From contig OU696574.1 of the NCBI GenBank assembly GCA_916048095.2, forward strand, positions 7,981,087-8,045,086: 64,000 nucleotides of DNA. The letters run 5' to 3'. A model generated the notes under the pieces. The model searched no databases. It saw nothing but the letters and a program-made list of their open reading frames with translations, and was not told where the DNA came from. This document shows positions 33,247-50,054 of the stretch, in pieces (positions within the stretch are counted from its first letter, which is position 1; every line of letters starts with the position of its first letter). The translations under genes and the position numbers were made by a program. The DNA is from Sacculina carcini. Lineage: Eukaryota > Arthropoda > Thecostraca > Sacculinidae.

Positions 33247-34600
33247 TCTTAATTGTGATTGGGCTTCAGTGAAATTTTATCGGTGTATATTCCTGTGAAA
33301 TCGTAAGTGCGCATAATAGCTGTCAAATTGGCAATATGTCCCTTTGACTTTACACCGCCGTAACTTCCTTCAGATACACTTTGGAAAATTAAAAATTATA
33401 CTGGATTGTAGAAAACAAAATTTCCAGCAGGATGGTATAATTTATTTTTATGTGTAACAAATAGTTACTAGAAAATAGTAGAAAAATGAATTTATTTTAC
33501 TCGCCCGGTGTTCAAGTGTAATTTTGGATGTATTTGAGAATTTTGCCCATTTTACACGTATTTTGTATCATTTGTGGGTATAAATTATAGCTTATCTTGT
33601 AGAACACAAAATTCTCTACAGATTAGTATATTCCTGTGTAATCGCAAGTGCGTAAATTGTGATTGGACTTCAGTGAAATTAAGTCAGTGTATATTCATGT
33701 GTAATCGCAAGTGCGCATAATAGCTGTCAAATTGGCAATATGTCCTTTTGACTTTACACCGCCGTAACTTCCTTCAGATACACTTTGGAAAATTAAAAAT
33801 TATACCGTATTGTAGAAAACAAGATTTCTAGCACGATGGTATAATTTATTTTAATGTGTAGCAAATAGTTACTGAGAAATAGTAGAAAAAAGAATTAATT
33901 TTACTCGCCCGGTGTTCAAGTGTAATTTTGGATGTATTTGAGAATTTTGCCCATTTTACACGTATTTTGTATCATTTGTGGGTATAAATTATAGCTTATC
34001 TTGTAGAACACAAAATTCTCTACAGATTAGTATATTCCTGTGTAATCGCAAGTGCGTAAATTGTGATTGGACTTCAGTGAAATTAATTCAGTGTATATTC
34101 ATGTGTAATCGCAAGTGCGCATAATAGCTGTCAAATTGGCAATATGTCCTTTTGACTTTACACCGCCGTAACTTCCTTCAGATACACTTTGGAAAATTAA
34201 AAATTATACCGTATTGTAGAAAACAAGATTTTTAGCACGATGGTATAATTTATTTTAATGTGTAGCAAATAGTTACTGAGAAATAGTAGAAAAAAGAATT
34301 AATTTTACTCGCCCGGTGTTCAAGTGTAATTTTGGATGTATTTGAGAATTTTGCCAATTTTACACGTTTTTTTGTATCATTTGTGGGTATAAATTATAAC
34401 TTTTCTTGTAGAACACAAAATTATCTACACAATAGTATAATTTTTATGGCTGTATCATTGCTGGTTTATGAGAAATAGATAGCGGAATATTGACCAAAAT
34501 ATTCACGTTTCTTGTGCTAATTGTGCCTTTTTGCCTTTTTGTCATTTACACTTCACACCGCCGTTACTTTTTTTTAATACACTTTGGAAAATTAAAAATT
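33247..34600. repeat. About 404-bp tandem array (3 copies)
   Basis: The marker GCAATATGTC recurs at 33331, 33735 and 34139, giving a period of 404 bp. Each copy holds CACCGCCGTAACTTCCTTCA and a CACTTTGGAAAATTAAAAAT stretch. A more diverged half-copy follows. Confidence 0.88.
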
Positions 34601-37447
34601 ATACCGTGTTGTAGCAAACAAATTCCCAGCATGATGGTATTATCCATTTAGATGTGTGATAATTAGTTTTTGAGAAATAGAGAAAAAAGTATAGAAAATC
34701 GGACGCGTTGAGTTTAAATAAAATTTTGAATGTAGATTGATTTTTTTTCCATTTTACATGTTTTATATTTAATTTTTGGGTATAAATTATAATTTGTTGA
34801 GTAGAACAGAAAATTTTCTGCACAGTGGTATAATTTGTATAGTTGTACCATTGGTGGTTTAGGAGGAGTAGTTTTCAGAAAATTGACCAAAATTTTCGCA
34901 TTTTTCAGGGTTCATTTTGTCTTTTCACCGCTATAACTTTTTTTGATTTCATTTTTGAAATTTAAAAATTAATTTAAAGTGTAAACAACAAAATTTGCAA
35001 CGTGATGGTATAAATTGTTAGCAGGTAGGCCAAGTGGTGGCCAAATAATAGCTGATAGAAAATGGACCAACGAGGGTTGAACAGACACACAGACACACAC
35101 ACACACAGAGGATCTCTTTTATATATATAGATATGGCATTAATACCCGCCCGTTGTGCGGAGCAATTCATACAATCAAGCAAATCATGAACCATTTGAAA
35201 AAATGAACTAAAACAATTTTTTTTAAACCCACCCGTCGTGCGGAACAATTCATACAATAAAATTCATATCAAATCCATAAAATATAATGAATACAAATTG
35301 AAAAGCAAAAAATGTAAGCTATAAATATCTTGACCAATAGAAAAGTCTAAATGCCCGCGGGACATTTTTATTTCATAAAAATGAGCCATTGCTTCGTTTG
35401 CGTTTGAAGCCCCTGGTCATTGAACCAGCGAACCATGAACCAGCGCAATTATGTCACCTCATATTCAAGCATTCATACACAGACAGACAGATAATTTCTT
35501 CTTTATGTATATATATATATAGCATTAAAACCGCATTAAAACCCGCCCGTTGTGCGGAACAATTCATAAAAATATTGCAAATTAAAAATAAATAAGGCAA
35601 ACTCATGAATACCTTAATTAATTAAAAAGTCTAAATTTCATTATTTTTAATTTTATTTTGACAACATATTTTCACTCAGCCCGCCTCATATTTAAACCCG
35701 CCCGACGTGAGGAATAATTCAGAACTCGAACACCATCCGTTCTGGTTCTTGAAGTCAAATCCATTAGTTTTGTATATGAATTCATTCTATACGGTGAAAT
35801 TGAACGTTTTATTGCTGCCCGCGGGACATTTTTATTTCATAAAAATGAGCCATCGCTTCGTTTGCGTTTCAAGCCCCTGATCATTTAACCAGCGAACCAT
35901 GAACCAGCGCAATTATGTCACCTCATATTCAAGCATACATACACAGACAGACAGATAATTTCTTCTTTATGTATATATATAGCATTAAAACCCGCCCGTT
36001 GTGCGGAGCAATTCATACAATAAAATTCATATCAAATCCATAAAATATAATGAATACAAATTGAAAACCAAGAAATGTAACCTATAAATATCTTAACCAA
36101 TAGAAAAGTCTAAATGTGAATATTTTGGTTCTTATTTTGACAAATATTATCCCTCAACCCGCCTGATATATAAATCTGCCCGTCGTGTGGTATAATTCAG
36201 AACACAAACACGAAACAAACAATGAAAGATGATGAAATCTTTTCATCAGAATGTTTCCAAACTATATTTATTACTTAACATCATTCCCCAATATCATTTG
36301 CTTAAGTACTATTTCACTTTTACCGCTATAATATTAATTGTTAAAATTTATATATTTTCCGCTATCATTAAAACCCAATATAACCTGAGTCAAACCTACC
36401 CAACCCAACCCAACCATCCAATCTTGACCGCTCTCAGCCTAGTCTGAGGTGATTTAACTTATTAGTTTGTGATCACAAAATATACTGATGCGATCATAAT
36501 TTGTAATCAGAAGACTGAGATTATCTACCCCAGGGGTCCCAAACACAAGGCCCACCAATACTTTTCTCTCAACCCGCCAATATAGTATCGGAACCAAACT
36601 GTAAGGCAGCTAAATTCACATTTGTTGCATAATGCGATATAATTATACACCATTATCATATTATCTCATGATTCCCGGTTAATGCTTCCACTAATGCATC
36701 ATATTCCTACAGTTGTTATTTTTTGGATTACACCGATATTACAGCCCTTGATATTACAGCCGATATTATATTATGCAATCTATATTCTGCTACGTATTAT
36801 TCTTAATACATATATCATCAGATCGCAAAATATATTCAAAGGTTAACATCATTCTCCAAAATCATTTGCTTAAGAGCTATTCTACTTTTATCGCTAGAAT
36901 ATTTACTGCTAGCAAAATATCATATACCTCGCTATCATTTAAACCCACTCTTTATAGATACATTTAAGCCCGCCCGTCGTGCGGAACAGTTCATAAAGTA
37001 TAATTAATATTCAATTCATAAAAAAATTAGTGAAAATTGAAAAAGAAAAACAAACCCATAGGAAAGTTTTAGCCAATATAAAAGTCGAAATGTGAAATTT
37101 ATGTTTCAATTTAGAAAACATGTTTTTCCACAACACTATCTAAACAATGCAGCCTTCTGTCATCTCTATAATTCCAGGTTAATGCTTCCGCTAAAACAGC
37201 ATAAGTTGGCATTACATGATATTGCAACCCATATCCTTATGCAACTTATGCTTATGCAACTTGAAATTAAACCAATTAAATTACACAGTTAAATTCAGTA
37301 GTTTATTTTGTTCCCAATAGCATTTTACCCGCCCGTCTTGTGGAACGTTATTGAGGACAATAAAGCCTTTATATTCAGTAGAGTGTAGCATTAATTAAAC
37401 TGTACGCAATAAAACCACACCATCCATGCTTGGAGATAATATGATGC

Positions 37448-38620
37448 ATTCTTAATTGTGATTGGGCTTCAGTGAAATTTAATCGGTGTATATTCCTGTG
37501 TAATCGCAAGTGCGCATAATAGCTGTCAAATTGGCAATATGTCCTTTTGACTTTACACCGCCGTAAATTCCTTCAGATACCCTTTGGAAAATTACAAATT
37601 ATACCGTATTGTAGAAGACAAGATTTCTAGAACGATGGTATAATTTATTTTTATGTGTAACAAATAGTTACTGAGAAATAGTAGAACAATGAATTAATTT
37701 TAGTCACCCGGTGTTCAAGTGTAATTTTGGATGTATTTGAGAATTTTGCCAATTTTACACGTTTTTTGTATCATTTGTGGGTATAAATTACACCTTTTCT
37801 TGTAGAACACAAAATTCTCTACACAGTAGTATATTCCTGTGTAATCGCAAGTGCGCATAATAGCTGTCAAATTGGCAATATGTCCTTTTGACTTTACACC
37901 GGCGTAACTTCGTTCAGATACACTTTGGAAAATTAATAATTATACCGTACTGTAGGAAACAAAATTTCTAGCACGATGGTATAATTAATTTTAATGTATG
38001 ACAAATAGTTCCTGAGAAATGGGTATAAAAATGAATAAATTGTAGTCACCCGGTGTTCAAGTGTAATTTTGGATGTATTTGAGAATTTTGCCAATTTTAC
38101 ACGTTTTTTGTATCATTTGTGGGTATAAATTACACCTTTTCTTGTAGAACACAAAATTCTCTACACAGTAGTATATTCCTGTGTAATCGCAAGTGCGCAT
38201 AATAGCTGTCAAATTGGCAATATGTCCTTTTGACTTTACACCGCCGTCACTTCCTTCAGATACACTTTGGAAAATTAAGAATTATACCGCATTTAAAAAA
38301 ATACAATTTTCAGCACGATGATATAATTTATTTTAATGTGTGACAAATAGTTCCTGAGAAATAGGTAGAAAAATGAATTAATTTAGGCGCCCGGTGATCA
38401 AGTGTAATTTTGGATGTATTTGACAATTTTGCCAATTTTACACATTTTTTGTATCATTTGTAGGTATAAATTATAACTTTTCTTGTAGAACACAAAATTA
38501 TCTACACAATAGTATAATTTTTATAGCTGTACCATTGCTGGTTTATGAGGAATAGATAGGGGAATATTTACCAAAACATTCACGGTTTCCAGTGCTAATT
38601 TTGCATTTTTGACTTTGTCA
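37448..38620. repeat. About 341-bp tandem array (3 copies)
   Basis: The same sequence as the 404-bp array, but with a period of 341-342 bp (marker at 37534, 37875 and 38217). A 63-bp piece (AATTGTGATTGGACTTCAGT and neighbours) present in each unit of the first array is missing between copies here. Confidence 0.88.
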
Positions 38621-39222
38621 TTTTGACTTCACACCGCCGTAACTTTTTTTTAATACACTTTGGAAAATTAAAAATTATACCGTGTTGTAGCAAACAAAAT
38701 TCCCAGCATGATGGTATTATTTATTTAGTTGTGTGATAATTAGTTTTCGATACATAGAGAAAAAAGTATAGAAAATCGGACGCGTGGAGTATAAATATAA
38801 TTTTGAATATAGATTGAAATTTTGTCATGTTTACATCTTTTATGTTCTATTTTTGGATATGAATTATAACCTATCTTGTAGAACAGAAAATTCTCTACAC
38901 AGTGGTATAATCTGTTTGGCTGTACCATTTCTGGTTTATGAGGAGTAGATGGCAGAGCATTGACCACAATTTTCGCATTTTTCAGGGTTCATTTTGTCTT
39001 TTCACCGCTATAACTTTGTTTGATTTCATTTTTGAAATTTAAAATTTAATCTAAAGTGTAGACAAGAAAATTTCCAACGTGATGGTATAAATTGTTAGCG
39101 GGTAGGCTGAGTGGTGGCCGAATAATAGCTGATAGAAAATGGACCAAGGAGGGTCGAACACACACACAGACACACACACACACAGACAGACACACAGAGG
39201 ATCTCTTTTATATATATAGATT

Positions 39223-39346
39223 TGTAGTTCACTTCTTTTGCATCTGTCCTGTTATTTGTATTCCGTGTTCCCAACTGTTATAATCGTGTCGCGCCCGAGC
39301 CCTTCGGTGCGCTATAACAAATACATGTTGTTGTTGTTGTTTGGGT
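39223..39346 (+). mobile_element. Displaced 3' end of the L2-type LINE
   Basis: Ends in GTGCGCTATAACAAATACATG followed by a TTG repeat, like the L2-type tail at 11466-11530. It lies immediately after the repeat block. The 3' UTR that breaks off at 31003 would continue here if the block were an insertion. Confidence 0.6.
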
Positions 39347-40017
39347 GCATCCTAGCGTTGTCGTGATGGGTATGTTGCTGATACGTTTGTGCGTTCACCT
39401 TGTGAGGTCACTGGTCACATTGTGAGGTCAGTGACCTATAAGTCAAGTGCATTCTGTGTGTACGCGTGTGAAGTCAGTCAGTCAGTGTGTGTGCCTGGCA
39501 CTAGGCGACTGGTCCTGCGGCGTTATGTTGCATTTTAGTGACAGTATTTAATCAGTGTGTCTGTTTGAATATATCCGTAGCGTTTTTATCAGCCGTGTGG
39601 TTGGAACCAGCCAACAATATTATGTATCACTGCCAACAGATGAAGTTGGGCTGGTCAGGTTAAGTTGACCTTGAACATATTCTGTGTGTATTTCTTTGCA
39701 TCAATATATTGATTCATACGACATATGACGATGAACAAAAATACATGAACGAGAACGGATCTACAAGACATCTAACAAACGACCATTTTCATTCAACAGC
39801 TTGGCTAAGCAAAAAGCAAACACGCATACACGCGCACTATGAACACAACATTATATTATAACCAATTGGCTCACAATTAACACACAAATACCGAATAATA
39901 AAGCATATATATGAAATGACGATTACAATTCACTTGGGCATATTGGATTATGTAAGGAACGACGCATATGAGTACATACACACACACACACACACACGTG
40001 GCGAAAACGCAGCCCGA

Positions 40018-46711
<6,694 letters not shown>

Positions 46712-47045
46712 GCTTTTGGAAATTAAACCAAGCTGCACAATAGCTCAACGATGCCTAAGAGCGGATATAAACTACAGGATCGAACTATTTAAAAATCCCA
46801 ATCACAGTTGTCTGATCTGCATGTTAATAGTACTATCAGGTGGGTAGATAATATTATGATTGCTCGTAAAATGACTAGTATGAGTTTTTGAGTGGTATTA
46901 ATTTGCCCACTGAGTTTGTGACATGCACATCAACAAGAGAATATTCGTGGTATCAGCAGAAACCAAGACAATTTCTTGTGCTCGTATTCGATGATGCGCA
47001 AAGCTATTGTGGCGCATGCGGTAGTGGGTTTTTGTGAAGTTCGTC
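46712..47045. promoter_or_regulatory. Probable shared promoter of LANCL3 and LSM2
   Basis: Only 334 bp separate the two start codons, which point away from each other. A near-palindromic GCGCATGCG (47012-47020), close to the NRF1 site consensus, lies about 26 nt upstream of the LSM2 ATG. No TATA box is evident at either end. A shared promoter is inferred from layout only. Confidence 0.6.
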
Positions 47046-47333
47046 ATGCTATTTTATTCATTTTTCAAGTCGTTAGTGGGCAAGGATGTTGTTGTTGAGC
47101 TTAAAAATCAGCTAAGTATTTGTGGAACACTTCATTCGGTCGATCAGTATCTGAACATAAAACTGACCGACATCAGTGTGATTGACCAGGAAAAGTATCC
47201 TCACATGTTGTCGGTGAAAAATTGCTTCATCCGTGGATCAGTCGTCCGATACGTCCAACTTCCAGCTGATGAGATTGACATTCAATTACTTCAAGATGCT
47301 GCGCGGAAAGAAGCTCAACAAAGCAAGACTTGA
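47046..47333 (+). CDS. LSM2: U6 snRNA-associated Sm-like protein LSm2
   Basis: 95 aa, exactly the family length, and nearly identical to LSm2 of other animals throughout. LSm2 is a ring subunit of the nuclear LSm2-8 complex, which binds the 3' end of U6 snRNA, and of the cytoplasmic LSm1-7 complex in mRNA decapping. The Sm1 motif spans LVGKDVVVELKNQLSICGTL to NIKLTDIS. The Sm2 motif is CFIRGSVVRYVQLP. The ATG is the first after an in-frame TAG (47022-47024) and has G at -3. The gene is a single exon, whereas LSM2 has introns in vertebrates. Its divergent partner is LANCL3. A polyadenylation signal AATAAA lies at 47444-47449. Confidence 0.97.
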   Translation: MLFYSFFKSLVGKDVVVELKNQLSICGTLHSVDQYLNIKLTDISVIDQEKYPHMLSVKNCFIRGSVVRYVQLPADEIDIQLLQDAARKEAQQSKT

Positions 47334-47443
47334 GTGGTTTGTTTTTTTGTGATTTCGCTCAGCGCTCCATTTTCTGCTCACCGGCATGGCATTGTTATTT
47401 GCTTATTTTTCAACGTCTTATGAGACCAACAAATGTGACCATC

Positions 47444-47449
47444 AATAAA
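47444..47449 (+). terminator. Polyadenylation signal of LSM2
   Basis: AATAAA about 111 nt after the stop codon, followed by a T-rich stretch. Confidence 0.7.
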
Positions 47450-47529
47450 TCATTTTTGTGCAAAAAAGTTCCATCACTGGCTTCCGTTGTTCACTTGGCT
47501 TCAACTAAATCATATGGAGGGAGTTTGCC

Positions 47530-47632
47530 ACCCTAGAAAGTAGCACCTTTTGGGTGGGAATTCGATTCGAATGTTTACCCAACGTTGACTGTACAGGGGC
47601 AATGGGACTGCAACCACTACGGACTACACTAA
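47530..47632 (-). mobile_element. Possible degraded tRNA-type SINE head
   Basis: On the minus strand, CCGTAGTGGTTGCAGTCC is followed about 45 nt later by CATTCGAATCGAATTCCC. This recalls a worn A box and B box. No second copy was found, so this is tentative. Confidence 0.35.
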
Positions 47633-47824
47633 ATTCATATAGTCATTAGTAGAGAGTAGCGGAATGGGCATCTTATTCCCTCATTTCAGTTCCAGTTTGA
47701 GACATCATAGATCATAGATCGTGCATTCGGAGAATGTACATCAGTACAGACGCAAAACGGCATTCAGCACGCCAACGAAAGCGTGAGCACAGATATCACA
47801 TTGTTATGCGAAGTTTCTAACACG

Positions 47825-48012
47825 TCAGAGCTACAACCTATCTCAGTGGCTCAAGCGCTGTCGTTCCAAAGGGTCACGGTTCGAATCCTGACCCAGGTTC
47901 GTTTACCAACACCGCTCAAGTCCATTTGGAATTTAAACTGTAGATGGGTAAACAGCAGGGCTTGCCGCATAGTCTAAACATGCTGATGTACGCTTAAAAT
48001 GTCAATAACAAA
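47825..48012 (+). mobile_element. tRNA-derived SINE, family L, copy 1
   Basis: A-box-like TCTCAGTGGCTCAAGCG (47840-47856) and B box GGTTCGAATCC (47878-47888). The body contains CCCAGGTTCGTTTACCAAC and the tail GTACGCTTAAAATGTCAATA. The copy at 59178-59372 shares head spacing, body and tail. Confidence 0.78.
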
Positions 48013-48330
48013 ACGGATCAAAGTAAATTTGTCAGTGTATTGAGCATGAACGCACGATGAATATGGTAGCAAGAGGGCCCGTGCGTATTAACCCACAACA
48101 CCGCTGTTTTTTTCAAATTTGAGCAGTGAAAAAGCGCTCTACAAGAAGGCACCGCCTGTGAGGAAACAATTAGCAATATAGACTATGATGAATATGAAAT
48201 GTCCACTAGTCAATTACATTGTACATACATGTACGTACACTGCAAATTTCATATAATTTTCCTTCCAAAAAAACTGTTATATTTTAACAAAAAATATAAA
48301 AGTTGAAAATTGTATGCCTTTTGGGAGTTT

Positions 48331-48402
48331 GCAGTACATGTGGTACACCGCATGGTGGTAATAGTGCCTGCACTCTTCCCATATCATTGGATTTACCTGC
48401 CT
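48331..48402 (+). mobile_element. Repeat family B fragment
   Basis: Contains GGTGGTAATAGTGCCTGCAC, then TCTTCCCAT and ATTTACCTG, matching the family-B 3' end without the TAA tail. Confidence 0.65.
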
Positions 48403-49105
48403 GGATTAACAATATGCAGCTGATTTCTGGATATAAATGTCGTATGAGCATCGTATTTCACGCTAAACCATTCATTGTACAAACACAGTTGTCACTTTCA
48501 AAAATACACCACCGATCCAAAATCTGCAACGATACAAGTCGACAAGATCACACACGCAAACGCTCAACTTACACCACAAGAGATAATACCAAAAACAAAC
48601 GAAACCAACCATCACCAACGCTCATAACTTGAAGATGTAACCAGGCAGTTTCCACGTGCACGCACGAGACTAATTGGTTCCCGTCTCGTAAACGATTTAC
48701 ACCCACAAAAACGCATGTACAGTTGTCATTGTGTCCAAATACCATCTTCTCACGTCACTGACACACACATGCGCCCGCACGCTTGTACAATCGCACGAAT
48801 ACGAATACGTATGCATGTGTGAGTGTGTGTATGCGCCTGTGTAGACAGGGTGTATGACAGATGATTGAGACAACGTCAAAACACACACACACACACACAC
48901 AAACACATCCATAAACACTTAAAGACACACACCCACACACTACACCGCCAACAACCACACCCAATTGCACATAAAGTAATCCGCATTCACACTGACACAC
49001 ACACACACACACACAGGACAGAGCAACGAGCCACACAACACCGAGGGCTCACTGGAAACGCAGACAGACAGAGAGACAGAGAGAGAGAAAAAGAGAGAGC
49101 GTCGG
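48403..49105. other. Gene-free, CA and GA repeats
   Basis: Region downstream of the ZDHHC stop codon. It holds CA tracts (48883-48903, 48995-49016) and a GA-rich run near 49060-49100. No coding feature is recognised; part is probably the ZDHHC 3' UTR. Confidence 0.6.
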
Positions 49106-50011
49106 TCACAAGAGGGGGGCGGGCGGTCGTGGCGCCCAACCACTGCCCACCAGTGGCACATGACTGCGCGCGTCGCTGTCGGTGGTGTAGGAGGTGGCGG
49201 CGCCGCGACTGGCCACGCTCGTCGAATCCGACGCGTCGCCACCGATGATGCCGCCGCCGCCGTCCAAACTGTCCAGATCCAACTGGGCGCCGAATGGCAT
49301 CGCACCAGCAGTGTCACAGGAGGAGGATGGTGAGGACAAAGGGTGTGCCATCAACTGGGCAGACACGGCCGGTGCTACCACGGGAGGCAGCGGAAATACG
49401 GCATCCACACCTAACACACACACACACACACACATACATACATGTTTTCTTGTGGAGTTGTACTGAAAATTATTGTTATTATTACTAATTACAGGCAGAT
49501 CCAGTGGCATGCGATGAGTGCCAGCACGATTGCTCTCATGCGATGTCCGCATGTACCAGAAGCGCCCAAAGATGTAGATAGTTTGAGCAAAGTTAATACA
49601 TGTGTGTGTGAGCCCATTCACAACCCGAAAACTCAAGCCGAAAACAATATAGAAAGGCAAAGAGACAATCACACAAGTAAACATATTCACAAACGAAAAC
49701 CAATATATTGTGGTAAAATGAAGCAATTTGCTTACTCTACGCGAACATACACCATTGGTGATGCACCATTATGAAAGCACCACCAGCATTAACACATTTT
49801 ATTACATTACGATCCGTTTTATCAATTAATCACCGTTTATATTTCACTTTTATTTTGTACTATTCTACCATTTACCATTTTATCATTCACTTTTTCGGTT
49901 TCACTTGAGGTGTCGTGTTTAACGAATATGTGTACTGGTGTCGTGTATGTGTGTGTGTGTGTTTTGTGTGTGTGTGTGTTTTGTGTGTGTGTGCGTTTTG
50001 TGTGTGTGTGT

Positions 50012-50054
<43 letters not shown>

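Larger units (their letters stand above)
31005..39222. repeat. 8.2-kb block of nested non-coding repeats with CCGCCCGTYGTGCGG motif
   Basis: Units open with CATTAAAACCCGCCCGTTGTG and CGGAGCAATTCATA. They close with either CAGATAATTTCTTCTTTATG plus TATATATAG or GAGGATCTCTTTTATATATA plus TAG. About 20 copies of CCGCCCGTYGTGCGG or close variants occur, for example near 31016, 31275, 31735, 31880, 32061, 32279, 33112, 35144, 35543, 35991 and 36969. The motif can fold as CCGC-loop-GCGG. Two large related units (about 32271-35133 and 35979-39222) each enclose a tandem array. No open frame above about 80 codons exists. The class is uncertain. Repeated insertion next to TATATA is clear, and a Helitron-like non-autonomous origin is possible but unproven. 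Confidence 0.8.

Noticed and set aside
31016..37340. CRISPR-like array of short repeats (CCGCCCGTYGTGCGG)
   Set aside because: Spacing is irregular, the surrounding DNA is itself repeated, and the genome is eukaryotic.
46712..46738. LANCL3 start at an upstream GTG
   Set aside because: An ATG with the expected N-terminus lies at 46711, and an in-frame TGA sits just upstream of the GTG.
48303..48632. 109-aa open frame after LSM2
   Set aside because: It begins inside a family-B repeat fragment and continues into low-complexity sequence; no domain.
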